NCBI GenBank assembly: GCA_000302695.1
Contig: AMFN01000011.1
Coordinates: 1-64,000, forward strand
Direction of reading: 5' to 3'
Length of the DNA: 64,000 nt
Source of the DNA: Enterobacteriaceae bacterium LSJC7
GTDB lineage: Bacteria; Pseudomonadota; Gammaproteobacteria; Enterobacterales; Enterobacteriaceae
A program made the translations under genes and the position numbers. Shown in pieces: positions 39,988-49,122 of the stretch. The notes below the pieces were generated by a model. The model had not been told where the DNA came from and did no database searches. It saw only the letters and a list, made by a program, of their open reading frames with translations. The first letter of the stretch is position 1. Each line of letters opens with the position of its first letter.

Positions 39988-40815
39988 TCAGTTCACGGCG
40001 GTCATCAGATGCTTATTGCCCTGATACATGGTCAGCAGGAAGTTGTTATAACTCGTCCCTTTGGTCGAGTAACCCTTCAGCTTGTGGATCATGTTGCTTG
40101 CCGTCAGCTCCTGGTCGGCCTTGCGCAGTTGCGCGCGCGAGCTACGGAATGACTTGTACGCCGGATGGGTGTTCAGGTTATTCACGTAAGCATTCACCGA
40201 CTCATTGACCGAGGTGAAGTGCAGATAGCCTTTCACCTTGCCAGGTTCGCTGTTACAGCTGCTGCGCGAGCATTTCATACCAAACAGGTTGGTATTGGTG
40301 CGCGCCAGCTTTGACGTACCCCAGCCGCTTTCTGCCGCCGCCATGGTCGCTACCATGCTGTTGGGGATAATATCCACGCGTTCCAGCAGGGCGTTCCACG
40401 GGATCTGGCGGGTGTTGCCATTCCAGGAAACTTTATAGCGTGAGGCCAGCGTTTTCAGACGCTGTTGTTCAGAAGGCGCCCAGCGACCGTCGTACTGTTT
40501 TGAAATCAGCCAGTTGCGATCGGCCGTGATAGCGGCATTCTGCTTAGAAATGTAAGGCATGACAGTCCGGAGAAATGCTTTTTTCCTTTTCGTTCCGGAA
40601 GGGTATTGTCGCAAGTCAGGAAGTGAACTGCTTACACTATTGCGAGAATACTCTTTTTTACTGCTGGCCAACAATTTGCCGTTACTGTGTGTCGTTTGGG
40701 ACGTAAGACTCGTTTTGTCTGTCGCGTGCTTCGTTGCCAGAACCTCTCCTGAGAAACCCAGCGTAAGCGACATGAGTACCACAGCCCCGAACAATCGGTA
40801 GCGTGTTGATATCAT
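39988..40815 (-). CDS. bax: Bax protein (putative peptidoglycan hydrolase, glucosaminidase-like)
   Basis: The protein has 275 residues. The N-terminal signal ends near EVLA (residue 27), and a Ser/Lys-rich linker follows. A glucosaminidase-like domain comes next, with the conserved MAAAESGWGTSKLARTNTNLFGMKC block (catalytic Glu in AAESGWG). E. coli Bax (274) is similar throughout. The predicted role is cleavage of peptidoglycan in the periplasm, from the family rather than proof. It is divergent from malS. In E. coli the xylose operons separate it from yiaA; here the two genes are neighbours. Confidence 0.93.
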   Translation of the reverse strand: MISTRYRLFGAVVLMSLTLGFSGEVLATKHATDKTSLTSQTTHSNGKLLASSKKEYSRNSVSSSLPDLRQYPSGTKRKKAFLRTVMPYISKQNAAITADRNWLISKQYDGRWAPSEQQRLKTLASRYKVSWNGNTRQIPWNALLERVDIIPNSMVATMAAAESGWGTSKLARTNTNLFGMKCSRSSCNSEPGKVKGYLHFTSVNESVNAYVNNLNTHPAYKSFRSSRAQLRKADQELTASNMIHKLKGYSTKGTSYNNFLLTMYQGNKHLMTAVN

Positions 40816-41067
40816 TATCTCTCCTGGTTGGATGCGGTGCTAAACAGCAGCCACAAATATCACCATAAAATAACTCATGGTGCACAGATAGTATCAAAAA
40901 TACCCACTTTGCACAGTAAATGAATAGACCAATTCCGAAATCTTATCGCGCCCACAAGACATGAATCAGGCTAAAACACTAATTAATTAGCAGGTTAGCC
41001 GAATAAACCCTATGAAAATGCGATTGCTGCCTCAGCCTTAACTCTGCGCCCCTTTTTCAACGCTCCA

Positions 41068-41073
41068 GGATGA
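41068..41073 (+). promoter_or_regulatory. Possible MalT box upstream of malS
   Basis: GGATGA matches the core of the MalT recognition sequence and lies about 57 bases before the malS start, where a promoter-proximal MalT site is expected. E. coli malS is MalT-activated. A single short match is weak evidence. The 314-base gap 40816-41129 otherwise shows only AT-rich promoter DNA. Confidence 0.3.
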
Positions 41074-41129
41074 GCATTTTACGTGCTGCGCATGCCAGAC
41101 TCTTAAAAAACACTCCAGGAAGAAAAAGC

Positions 41130-43157
41130 ATGAAACCTCTGGCCCTCTCACTCCTGTTGTTCCCAGGCCTTGCGCTGGCGCAGTGGTCCGTGCCCAGTCT
41201 CCCGCCACTGAGCGAGCACAGCCCCGGTCTTTTCACTACAGATGCAAAGCTCGCGAAGGGTACGCTTCCTTTGACACTCACTTTTGACCAACAGTGCTGG
41301 CAACCCGCAGAAGCCATAAAACTCAACCAGATGCTGTCGCTCACGCCCTGTAAGGGAGAGGCACCGCGCTGGCGGCTCTTTCGCGACGGTGTTTATCACA
41401 TTGCGCTTGATACCCGCTCAGGTACGCCAACGCTGCGCCTTTCGGTGCAGAGCGCGCAGGACGCGCCAGCCGCCGCCGTTGCACAGTGCGTCAAGTGGGA
41501 CGGCAAACCGCTCACCGTTAACGTCAGCCAGAGCTTTAGCGACGGTAGCCGCGTGCGCGATTTCTACAGCGGCCAGACGGCGCTGGTCAAAGATGGCAGC
41601 GTAACGCTGCTGCCTGCGCCAGAGAGCCACGGCCTGCTGTTACTGGAGCAGGCTAAGACCGACGCCCCCGCGCCCTTCTCCTGGCAAAACGCCACCGTCT
41701 ATTTTGTGCTGACCGACCGTTTTGCCAACGGTAACCCGGACAATGACCGCAGCTATGGCCGTAAACCCGACGGCGGGGAGGAAATTGGCACCTTTCACGG
41801 TGGCGACCTCGCGGGCCTGACGCAAAAGCTCGACTATCTGCAACAGCTTGGCGTCAACGCGCTGTGGATTAGCTCGCCGCTGGAGCAGATTCACGGCTGG
41901 GTCGGGGGCGGTGAGAAAGGTGACTTCCCGCACTACGCTTATCACGGCTATTACCCGCTCGACTGGACGACACTGGATGCCAACATGGGCCGCGAAGAAG
42001 ACCTGCGCAAGCTTGTTGATGAAGCGCACCGGCGCGGTATTCGCGTGCTGTTTGATGTGGTGATGAACCACGTTGGCTATGCAACGCTTGCCGACATGCA
42101 GGAATTTCACTTCGGCGCGCTGTGGCTTGAGGGCGAAGCGCGTGAAAAAACCCTCGGCACACGCTGGACCGACTGGCGGCCAGGTCCGGGCCAGAGCTGG
42201 CACAGCTTTAACGACTACATCAACTTTGGCGACAAACCGGCGTGGGAGCGCTGGTGGGGCCGGGCGTGGATCCGTACCGATATAGGTGATTACGACAACC
42301 CCGGTTTTGACGACCTGACGATGTCGCTGGCGTTTTTACCGGATGTCAAAACCGAATCAACGCAGCCGTCGGGTTTACCGCATTTCCTGCGCAACAAACC
42401 CGATACCGCAGCGCAGGCGATAGACGGGTTTACACCGCGTGACTATATCGTTCACTGGCTCACTCGCTGGGTGCGCGACTTTGGCATTGACGGTTTTCGG
42501 GTCGATACCGCAAAACACGTAGAAAAGGCCAGCTGGCTGGCACTTAAACACGAGGCCAGCGCAGCGCTGGCGGCCTGGAAACAGGCCAACCCCGACAAGG
42601 CACTCGATGACGCGCCGTTCTGGATGACCGGAGAAGCCTGGGGCCACGGCGTGATGCGCAGTGACTATTACGACAGCGGCTTTGATGCCATGATCAACTT
42701 TGACTACCAGCAACAAGCGGCGGAGGCGGTGGATTGCATCGCGAAAATGGACGCTAACTGGCAGCAAATGGCCGATAAGTTGCAGCATTTTAACGTACTG
42801 AGTTATTTATCATCACACGACACGCGCCTTTTCCGCGAAGGTGGCGCACGCGCGGCTGAACTGCTGCTGCTCGCCCCTGGCGCAGTGCAACTCTTCTACG
42901 GCGACGAAACCCTGCGCCCCTTTGGGCCAACAGGCTCCGACCCGTTGCAGGGCACGCGCTCAGACATGAACTGGGCCGACGCCAGCACAGTCCAGGCCGG
43001 CACGCTCGCACACTGGCGCAAGCTGGCACAGTTCCGCGCCCGCCACCCGGCAATGGGCGCAGGCCAGCATCTGCCGCTCAAGGTCACGCAGGGCTACGGC
43101 TTTAGCCGCCATCAGGGTGAAGACAAGATTATCGTGGTGCAGGCCACGGCGCGGTAA
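41130..43157 (+). CDS. malS: Periplasmic alpha-amylase MalS
   Basis: The protein has 675 residues (E. coli 676). The signal peptide MKPLALSLLLFPGLALA is cut before QW. The GH13 amylase motifs are in order: region I DVVMNH, region II GFRVDTAKH with the nucleophile Asp, region III glutamate in MTGEAWGHG, and region IV LSSHDT. It trims maltodextrins from the reducing end in the periplasm before uptake by the maltose transporter. AGGAAG upstream supports the start at 41130; an earlier ATG at 41070 would spoil the signal peptide. Confidence 0.95.
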   Translation: MKPLALSLLLFPGLALAQWSVPSLPPLSEHSPGLFTTDAKLAKGTLPLTLTFDQQCWQPAEAIKLNQMLSLTPCKGEAPRWRLFRDGVYHIALDTRSGTPTLRLSVQSAQDAPAAAVAQCVKWDGKPLTVNVSQSFSDGSRVRDFYSGQTALVKDGSVTLLPAPESHGLLLLEQAKTDAPAPFSWQNATVYFVLTDRFANGNPDNDRSYGRKPDGGEEIGTFHGGDLAGLTQKLDYLQQLGVNALWISSPLEQIHGWVGGGEKGDFPHYAYHGYYPLDWTTLDANMGREEDLRKLVDEAHRRGIRVLFDVVMNHVGYATLADMQEFHFGALWLEGEAREKTLGTRWTDWRPGPGQSWHSFNDYINFGDKPAWERWWGRAWIRTDIGDYDNPGFDDLTMSLAFLPDVKTESTQPSGLPHFLRNKPDTAAQAIDGFTPRDYIVHWLTRWVRDFGIDGFRVDTAKHVEKASWLALKHEASAALAAWKQANPDKALDDAPFWMTGEAWGHGVMRSDYYDSGFDAMINFDYQQQAAEAVDCIAKMDANWQQMADKLQHFNVLSYLSSHDTRLFREGGARAAELLLLAPGAVQLFYGDETLRPFGPTGSDPLQGTRSDMNWADASTVQAGTLAHWRKLAQFRARHPAMGAGQHLPLKVTQGYGFSRHQGEDKIIVVQATAR

Positions 43158-43161
43158 TTCT

Positions 43162-43186
43162 CACGGCTTCCCGCCGGGGAGCCGTG
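43162..43186 (+). terminator. Hairpin after malS
   Basis: CACGGCT / AGCCGTG with an inner CC-GG extension, five bases after the stop codon. No T-run follows, so its strength is uncertain. Confidence 0.45.
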
Positions 43187-43378
43187 CTGTGCTGTCTGCA
43201 CGCCCAGCGCAGTGATATCACCCGCCTCCTGAGGCGCCTCGTGGCAGCATAAAATACTGCCATAGCGGCTATCAGGCCAGACAACCACACGAAATCGCGA
43301 GCGCGTCCCGGTTTGCACCACGCAGGCTCTGGCGTTATGGTGAGCCTCTTATAACCACTCACCGACAGATTTACCGCT

Positions 43379-44632
43379 ATGACGTTTTCACTTTTCGGCG
43401 ACAAATTTACCCGCCATTCAGGCATTACGCGCCTGATGGAAGATCTCAACGACGGCCTGCGTACCCCCGGCGCGATTATGCTCGGCGGCGGCAATCCGGC
43501 CAAAATTCCGGCAATGGAAGATTATTTCCAGGGACTGCTGGCCGAGATGCTCGCCAACGGCAAAGTGACCGACGCGCTGTGTAACTACGACGGCCCGCAA
43601 GGAAAAAATGATTTTCTGGTCGAGCTGGCGGGCATGCTGCGTGAAACGCAGGGCTGGGATATTGGACCACAGAATATTGCACTGACAAATGGCAGCCAGA
43701 GCGCGTTTTTCTACCTGTTTAATCTGTTTGCAGGGCGCATGGCCGACGGCAGCAGCAAGAAAGTGCTGTTCCCGCTGGCGCCGGAGTACATCGGCTATGC
43801 CGATGCAGGGCTGGAAGACGATCTGTTCGTTTCCACGCGTCCGAATATTGAACTGCTGCCAGACGGACAGTTTAAGTACCACGTGGACTTCGAACACCTG
43901 CATATCGGCGAAGATACCGGCATGATCTGTGTTTCTCGTCCGACTAACCCAACCGGTAACGTCATCACCGACGACGAGTTACGCAAGCTTGACGGGCTTG
44001 CCAACCAGCACGGCATTCCGCTGGTTATTGATAACGCCTACGGCCTGCCGTTTCCGGGCATTATCTTCAGCGAGGCCTGCGCGCTGTGGAACCCGAACAT
44101 TATTCTGTGCATGAGCCTGTCGAAGCTGGGTCTGCCGGGCAGCCGCTGCGGCATTATTATCGCCAATGAGAAAATCATCTCCGCTATCAGCAATATGAAC
44201 GGCATTGTGAGCCTGGCTCCCGGTGGTATTGGTCCGGCCATCGCCTGCGAGATGATTAAGCGCAAAGACATGCTGCGCCTGTCAGAAACGGTGATTAAGC
44301 CCTTCTATCAGCAGCGCGTACAGGAAACTATCGCTATTCTGCGCCGCTACCTGCCCGCCGAACGCTGCCTGATTCACAAACCGGAAGGCGCGATTTTCCT
44401 GTGGCTGTGGTTTAAGGACCTGCCGATATCGACTGAACTGTTGTACCAGCGCCTGAAAGCGCGCGGCGTGTTGATGGTGCCAGGTAATCACTTCTTTCCC
44501 GGCCTTGAGAAGCCGTGGCCGCACACACAGCAGTGTATGCGCATGAACTATGTGCCAGAGACAGCGAAAATCGAAGCGGGTGTGAAAATCCTGGCTGAAG
44601 AAATTGAGCGCGCCTGGCGCGAGGGAGCCTGA
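43379..44632 (+). CDS. avtA: Valine-pyruvate aminotransferase AvtA
   Basis: The protein has 417 residues, the same as E. coli AvtA. This class I/II PLP-dependent aminotransferase makes alanine from pyruvate and valine (transaminase C). The PLP lysine lies in MSLSKLGLPGSRCG, and the cofactor-binding SRPTNPTGNV and the arginine in QCMRMNYV are conserved. The ribosome site is weak. Its gene end is 30 bases from the convergent ysaA end. Confidence 0.96.
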   Translation: MTFSLFGDKFTRHSGITRLMEDLNDGLRTPGAIMLGGGNPAKIPAMEDYFQGLLAEMLANGKVTDALCNYDGPQGKNDFLVELAGMLRETQGWDIGPQNIALTNGSQSAFFYLFNLFAGRMADGSSKKVLFPLAPEYIGYADAGLEDDLFVSTRPNIELLPDGQFKYHVDFEHLHIGEDTGMICVSRPTNPTGNVITDDELRKLDGLANQHGIPLVIDNAYGLPFPGIIFSEACALWNPNIILCMSLSKLGLPGSRCGIIIANEKIISAISNMNGIVSLAPGGIGPAIACEMIKRKDMLRLSETVIKPFYQQRVQETIAILRRYLPAERCLIHKPEGAIFLWLWFKDLPISTELLYQRLKARGVLMVPGNHFFPGLEKPWPHTQQCMRMNYVPETAKIEAGVKILAEEIERAWREGA

Positions 44633-44662
44633 CCAGGCGGCGCGACAAACGCCGCTGCGCAA

Positions 44663-45163
44663 TCAGGCAAATTCACAAAAAGCCGCGCGACGGCGTTTCT
44701 CCACACCGCTGCGGCGCAACGTGCGCTCATCCATGCAGCGCAGCGCTCCCGTCGGACAGGCCGCCACACAGGCCGGTCCGGCGCTGCGGTGCTGACACAA
44801 ATCGCACTTCACCACTTTCATTGCCGCTACGTCACCGTGCGCCGTCACAATATCAATGGCGCCAAACGGGCAGGCCATCATGCAGCTTTTGCAGCCGATG
44901 CAGTTCGCCTCGCGGATTTGCACGGCATCACGCTCCATTACCAGCGCGCCGCTCGGACACACGCCTACGCAGGGAGCATCTTCGCAGTGGTGGCAGGCAA
45001 CGGCGGTAGAAACGTAACTGCCTTTAATAATACGGATACGCGGTGTAAATGTGCGTGCGCTAACGGCGCTGCTGGCTGCATCCTGGTGGGCCATTACGCA
45101 GGCCACCTCGCAGGTGCGACAGCCAATACACTTTGCAGCATCGGCGAGAATAAAGCGGTTCAT
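44663..45163 (-). CDS. ysaA: Electron-transport ferredoxin-like protein YsaA (4 x 4Fe-4S)
   Basis: The 166-residue cytoplasmic iron-sulfur protein has four cysteine clusters: CIGCRTCEVAC, CHHCEDAPCVGVC, CIGCKSCMMAC and CDLCQHRSAGPACVAAC. The pattern is that of HycB/DmsB-type electron carriers. E. coli YsaA (157) is alike; its partner enzyme is unknown. The start MNRFILADAAKCIGC with AAGGA before it is preferred over an eight-codon extension. Confidence 0.92.
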   Translation of the reverse strand: MNRFILADAAKCIGCRTCEVACVMAHQDAASSAVSARTFTPRIRIIKGSYVSTAVACHHCEDAPCVGVCPSGALVMERDAVQIREANCIGCKSCMMACPFGAIDIVTAHGDVAAMKVVKCDLCQHRSAGPACVAACPTGALRCMDERTLRRSGVEKRRRAAFCEFA

Positions 45164-45791
45164 GGTCCTTATCCCTCTGGCTTCCATAACTGAAGAGTTT
45201 CACCATAACCGCGAAGTCATACACAAATATTGATCCCGAATCAGCCCGTTACGATTCAGCCGCAAAACGGACGCGACAGTCAGGCAGGTAAATATTTAGC
45301 GCGGGCCTGATAATCATCCGGGCACTTACGCTCCGGCACGCGGCGAAATAGCGCTCACGCTTGACATGAACAACACGCGAATAAAGATGAAGCAGCAAAG
45401 CTGCGGGCTATTGTGCGTCGGTGAACCTCAATATTCCTCTCCCCTCTCTCCCCCAACAAAGGAAGCCAGCCCCGAGCGAGCACCATACCCTGTTGCCTTC
45501 TCAATGCGTTTCATCGCGCCGCGTTATGCGTCGCAATGCCTTAGATCTGAAAAGCAACCCATTAAAAAAACAGCACTTTTTTTAGTCTACACCACCTACA
45601 CACCGAGCTAACGCAAAGCAAACTCACCCCATACCCCACCTACAAATCAAAATAACAATCTAAAAATAATCAATATGCAGATTAATATTCTATATACTAC
45701 ATATTTGGCGACATATTATTGAGAGGGAAAGTGCTGAGGCTTATTGTCAATGCCATGAGTATGAACATGTGAAAGCACAATGAGAGTAACT
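45164..45791. other. AT-rich intergenic region at the left edge of the fimbrial island
   Basis: These 628 bases show a gradual fall in GC towards the right. A consensus-like -10 box TATACT stands at 45693-45698, about 95 bases before the regulator gene. GATC sites occur at about 45230 and 45545, too few and too far apart to argue for Dam-controlled phase switching. No gene is supported. Confidence 0.4.
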
Positions 45792-46052
45792 ATGTCAGAC
45801 TTAACCATGTCTATTATCACTGATTGCGTTATGCCCAGGCTTGACAGCGAGGCAAATGGTCAGAGCATTAAAATAAAAATCATTAAATACATGATAAAAA
45901 AAGAGAGCTTTACCACAACGCGTGAAGTCGCAGATGAATGTGATTTATCGATTTACTCTGCCAGACGCTGGCTGATGAGCCTGGAAAGAGCTGGACTGAT
46001 TACAAACCATAGTACAACACGGATTACTCAATGGTGGCTACAGATAAAATGA
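45792..46052 (+). CDS. PapI/FaeA-type winged-helix regulator
   Basis: The protein has 86 residues when started at 45792, where GAGAG lies five bases upstream; an ATG four codons earlier is also open. Residues about 25-75 form a small winged helix-turn-helix (IIKYMIKKESFTTTREVADECDLSIYSARRWLMSLERAGLI) like PapI and FaeA, which work with Lrp to switch fimbrial promoters. In pap the regulator is divergent from the pilus genes at the promoter end. Here it sits beyond the far end of the fimbrial operon and points towards it. Control of this operon is inferred from family and proximity. Confidence 0.75.
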   Translation: MSDLTMSIITDCVMPRLDSEANGQSIKIKIIKYMIKKESFTTTREVADECDLSIYSARRWLMSLERAGLITNHSTTRITQWWLQIK

Positions 46053-46335
46053 GCCGCGGGTGCTTATATTACCGGGGTACGCGCACAGTATACCTCAGAC
46101 GCCTGATAGCCTGCGTTCATCTCAGCTCCTGAGTGGTTTTAGACTCTCGTCGATTAACGCAATAGCGCACTCTTTCTTAAAGTTAATAGTGCCGCAGCAT
46201 AACCGTCCTGACCGCACACTTATTATCTGCCCTACCCCGCGGTTATCTCAGCTAGACATAATAACATCCGCAAATCGCGCGAGTTCTCTGGTATAAGGAA
46301 TCCATGCCTGCCCATGACACACAAACAAAAAGAAA

Positions 46336-46363
46336 GGCGATAACGCTCTTTTGCGCTATCGCC
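46336..46363 (-). terminator. Fimbrial operon terminator
   Basis: GGCGATA / TATCGCC with an inner CGC-GCG pair and a T-rich loop. On the minus strand it is followed by TTTCTTTTTG. It lies 27 bases beyond the last fimbrial stop and may also stop the regulator gene transcript. The rest of 46053-46335 shows nothing. Confidence 0.75.
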
Positions 46364-46390
46364 CTCGATGTGTAAACGGCGTGCGGCTGC

Positions 46391-47431
46391 TTATTCCAGC
46401 AACAGTTTAACCACAATATTGGCATTGAACTCACCCGCCTCAATGCCTTTAGACTCAGCAACGGGCGCAAAAATGACGGGCAAGCTACCTTTCCCATTCG
46501 TTATATTGACTCTCCTTTTATCATGGGGCTTTATCACATGATTCGTGTCATCTTTTAACGCAATGCCGATACCGCTGTGGCTGGAACTAAAGTAATCATC
46601 TGAAAAACGGCTCACGCCGCCGAGAAACTCTGTGGAGACGCCGCCAAGCCCGCTTTCAAATTCACCGCCTGAACAGGAAACGGTTAATGCTTTTTTAACC
46701 GGATAGTGGTTACCGTCCAGCTTTGTTGTCGCGACATCGCCAAAGTCGATATCAATAGACTGCCCGGCATTAATTTCGCATTTCTCAGGAAGGCTAATCG
46801 CAAAAGAGCCAATAATCACGCGAGCGTAAGGATCGTTAATATCAACTTCACTGGCAGAAGTCGCCCCGGCGAGATAAATAATAGGTGAGGAAACAAATGC
46901 ATAACCGTTGACAATTTTTTTCTTGAGGATCAGGGTAATATCGCCCTTTTTACCGGTTGCCAGATTACTCGTTGAGGGGTAGTTATCGCCAAGCCTAAAA
47001 CATCTGGCCGGCGCATTCTGGTAATTATTACTCCTGCTGTCAAACGGAACATCGGCCCTGATGACATCCTTTCCCCCTGTAATATAAATCGCCGCAGAAA
47101 TATTCCAGTGATCATCTAAGCTAAACACATTGTCCTTCACCTGAATCAGGCCTGGCGCGAAATGTCCGGTATAAAACACCGGGATACCAACAGGCACATT
47201 ATTATCAAGCGAGGTACATTGTATATACCATTGACCACTGGGTATTGAGCCGACCTCCCATCCTTTTTTAATCTGCGTGCCAATCGTATTGCTGACATCC
47301 TGATCGCTAAAGTTCAATATGTAGTCATACACACCCATCGTGGTTTTCACTTTCCCGGTAGCATATGCACTGGCATTGATTAAAAGAAGTGAAGCACCGA
47401 AAAGTGAATATATTGCCCGTTCAACTTTCAT
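46391..47431 (-). CDS. Fimbrial tip-adhesin-like protein 2
   Basis: The 346-residue protein has a signal peptide (ending SAYATG, about residue 25). The mature part has two domains: an N-terminal ~200-residue receptor-type domain (GVYDYILNFSDQDVSN ... LDDHWNISAAIYITGG), and a C-terminal pilin domain starting near LPEKCEINAGQSIDIDFGDV and ending in the donor-strand-type tail VVKLLLE. It is a paralog of the protein at 48025-49062. Their pilin domains are strongly alike, while the N-terminal domains differ more, as expected if binding specificity has diverged. It is the last gene of the operon, 100 bases after the small pilin gene. The receptor is unknown. Confidence 0.72.
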   Translation of the reverse strand: MKVERAIYSLFGASLLLINASAYATGKVKTTMGVYDYILNFSDQDVSNTIGTQIKKGWEVGSIPSGQWYIQCTSLDNNVPVGIPVFYTGHFAPGLIQVKDNVFSLDDHWNISAAIYITGGKDVIRADVPFDSRSNNYQNAPARCFRLGDNYPSTSNLATGKKGDITLILKKKIVNGYAFVSSPIIYLAGATSASEVDINDPYARVIIGSFAISLPEKCEINAGQSIDIDFGDVATTKLDGNHYPVKKALTVSCSGGEFESGLGGVSTEFLGGVSRFSDDYFSSSHSGIGIALKDDTNHVIKPHDKRRVNITNGKGSLPVIFAPVAESKGIEAGEFNANIVVKLLLE

Positions 47432-47531
47432 CCTACAGCCTTATTTGAAATTTTTGCATCACCGGAAAGACCAGGATGAAGAGTGACTTATCTATTAACA
47501 ACACACTGGCTAACCTGCCACAGCACGATTA

Positions 47532-48023
47532 TCAATCGTACTGCGTCGTTAGTGTCGCCGAGGCACTAAATTTCCCCTCCGTGCCACTGGCAAAATCCTT
47601 TGTCATCGCCAGCTGCGATTTGAGCATCAGACCATTTTCATTTTTGGGTTTAAAAAAGGTGTTCAGCGCCAGGCGATTACCGCCTTCAAGCAGAGAAATT
47701 TCCAGCCCAGGGATAGTTGTCGCCAGCGCATTTAGCTCACTGCCTGAAGACGTACTTTCTATCTTCAATGAATATGAAGACACCCGGCTATCGCATTGCA
47801 CAGGTATCCAGCGTTCGACAAACTGGTTACCGGATTTAATCGCCTGAACACCGACAGTGCCAAAATCAATATCGATATCAACGTCATTGTTGATATGGCA
47901 GGGAATGATGATGGCGCGTCCCTTAAGGTTAATTACGATAGAATCATGCGTAACTTGCCATGATAATGCCGTTGAGCTTGCAAACACGGCGGCAGTAACC
48001 AGGCACCATTTTAGCTTTTTCAT
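47532..48023 (-). CDS. Minor fimbrial subunit (adaptor-like)
   Basis: The 163-residue pilin-fold protein has a signal peptide (cut near TALS|WQ). The two pilin cysteines are Cys43 in IIPCHIN and Cys78 in PVQCDS. The IDFGTVG strand and the C-terminal alternating strand ASATLTTQYD are the chaperone-usher donor pattern. Its ATG is one base past the stop of the first adhesin gene, so translation is coupled. Lying between the two adhesin genes, it may join an adhesin to the shaft, which is inferred. Confidence 0.68.
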   Translation of the reverse strand: MKKLKWCLVTAAVFASSTALSWQVTHDSIVINLKGRAIIIPCHINNDVDIDIDFGTVGVQAIKSGNQFVERWIPVQCDSRVSSYSLKIESTSSGSELNALATTIPGLEISLLEGGNRLALNTFFKPKNENGLMLKSQLAMTKDFASGTEGKFSASATLTTQYD

Positions 48024-48024
48024 T

Positions 48025-49062
48025 TTATTCCAGTAATAATTTGACTATGATACTGGCAGTGAACTCACCCGCATCAATACTTCTTGATTGCGCAACCGGC
48101 GCAAAGCTAACAGGCAAACTGCCTTTCCCGCTCACTATATTTATTTTCTTTTCTGCCTGCGGCTTAATCGCATTCCCGGCCTCATCTTTTAACACGATGC
48201 CAATGCCGTTATGGGTAGATGAAAAGTAATCGCTGGAGAAGGGGCTGGCAGTGCCCATAAATTTTGCTGAAACCGCGTCAAGCCCGCTGTCAAACTCACC
48301 ACCTGAGCAGGAAACGGTTAAGGTTTTATTCTCGCGATAGTGATTGCCATCTAATTTTGTAGTCGCGACATTACCAAAATCGATATCAATCGACTGACCG
48401 GCATTAATTTCACACTTTTCGGGCAGGTTAATAGCAAAAGAATCAATAATAACCCGTGCAAACGGGTCTTTAATATCGATATCACTGGCAGCCGTCGCCC
48501 CGGCAACATAAATGATTGGGGAAGAAATAAACGAATAGCCATTAACAATCTTTTTCTTCAGCTTCAGACTAAAAATACCTTGTTTACCCGTGCCCAGCGT
48601 ACTGGTTCTGACATAGTTGTCGCCCAGAGAGCGGCACTGCGTATAGGTATTCTGACTCTGGTTACTCACGGCATCAAACGGAACGGGGATGTATTTCATC
48701 ACTTTGCCGGCAATATACACCTTTACAGAAACGTCCCAGTGATCATCTAAGCGATACCAGTTCCCGGTGGTATGAACCAAAGGAGTGATAAAACCCGCAG
48801 AATAAAGATTGGGAATGCCCTGGCTACCTGGCTTATCAAGCGATGTACAGCGTATGAACCACTGTCCGGTGGGAATAGCACCGACTTGCCACGTTTTATC
48901 AATTTCAGTGCCAATTGCATTGGTTGCATCCTGGGTATCGAAATTCAAGATAAAATCATAGACACCGGCAACCGTCTTCACCTTCCCGGAAGCCTGGGCG
49001 CTGGTGTTGATAAAAAAAAACGAAGCTGCAAAAAGTGAATACGTTATACAACTCAGATTCAT
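48025..49062 (-). CDS. Fimbrial tip-adhesin-like protein 1
   Basis: The 345-residue protein has a signal peptide (cut near AQAS, residue 24). It is a two-domain adhesin-like protein: an N-terminal domain of about 200 residues (GVYDFILNFDTQDATNAIGT, then PTGQWFIRCTSL), and a pilin domain from LPEKCEINAGQSIDIDFGNV to IIVKLLLE. It is paralogous to the protein at 46391-47431. Placement after the usher and chaperones and before a small pilin matches tip proteins of PapG or FimH type. I cannot name the ligand. It is AT-rich like the rest of the cluster. Confidence 0.72.
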   Translation of the reverse strand: MNLSCITYSLFAASFFFINTSAQASGKVKTVAGVYDFILNFDTQDATNAIGTEIDKTWQVGAIPTGQWFIRCTSLDKPGSQGIPNLYSAGFITPLVHTTGNWYRLDDHWDVSVKVYIAGKVMKYIPVPFDAVSNQSQNTYTQCRSLGDNYVRTSTLGTGKQGIFSLKLKKKIVNGYSFISSPIIYVAGATAASDIDIKDPFARVIIDSFAINLPEKCEINAGQSIDIDFGNVATTKLDGNHYRENKTLTVSCSGGEFDSGLDAVSAKFMGTASPFSSDYFSSTHNGIGIVLKDEAGNAIKPQAEKKINIVSGKGSLPVSFAPVAQSRSIDAGEFTASIIVKLLLE

Positions 49063-49122
49063 TTTATAACCCTGTTGATAGTTCTCGTATTAAACGGCAT
49101 TCAATAATGGATGCGATGAGAG

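Noticed and set aside
45366-45611. Plus-strand frame of 81 codons in the AT-rich gap after ysaA
   Set aside because: No ribosome site, irregular composition and no family resemblance.
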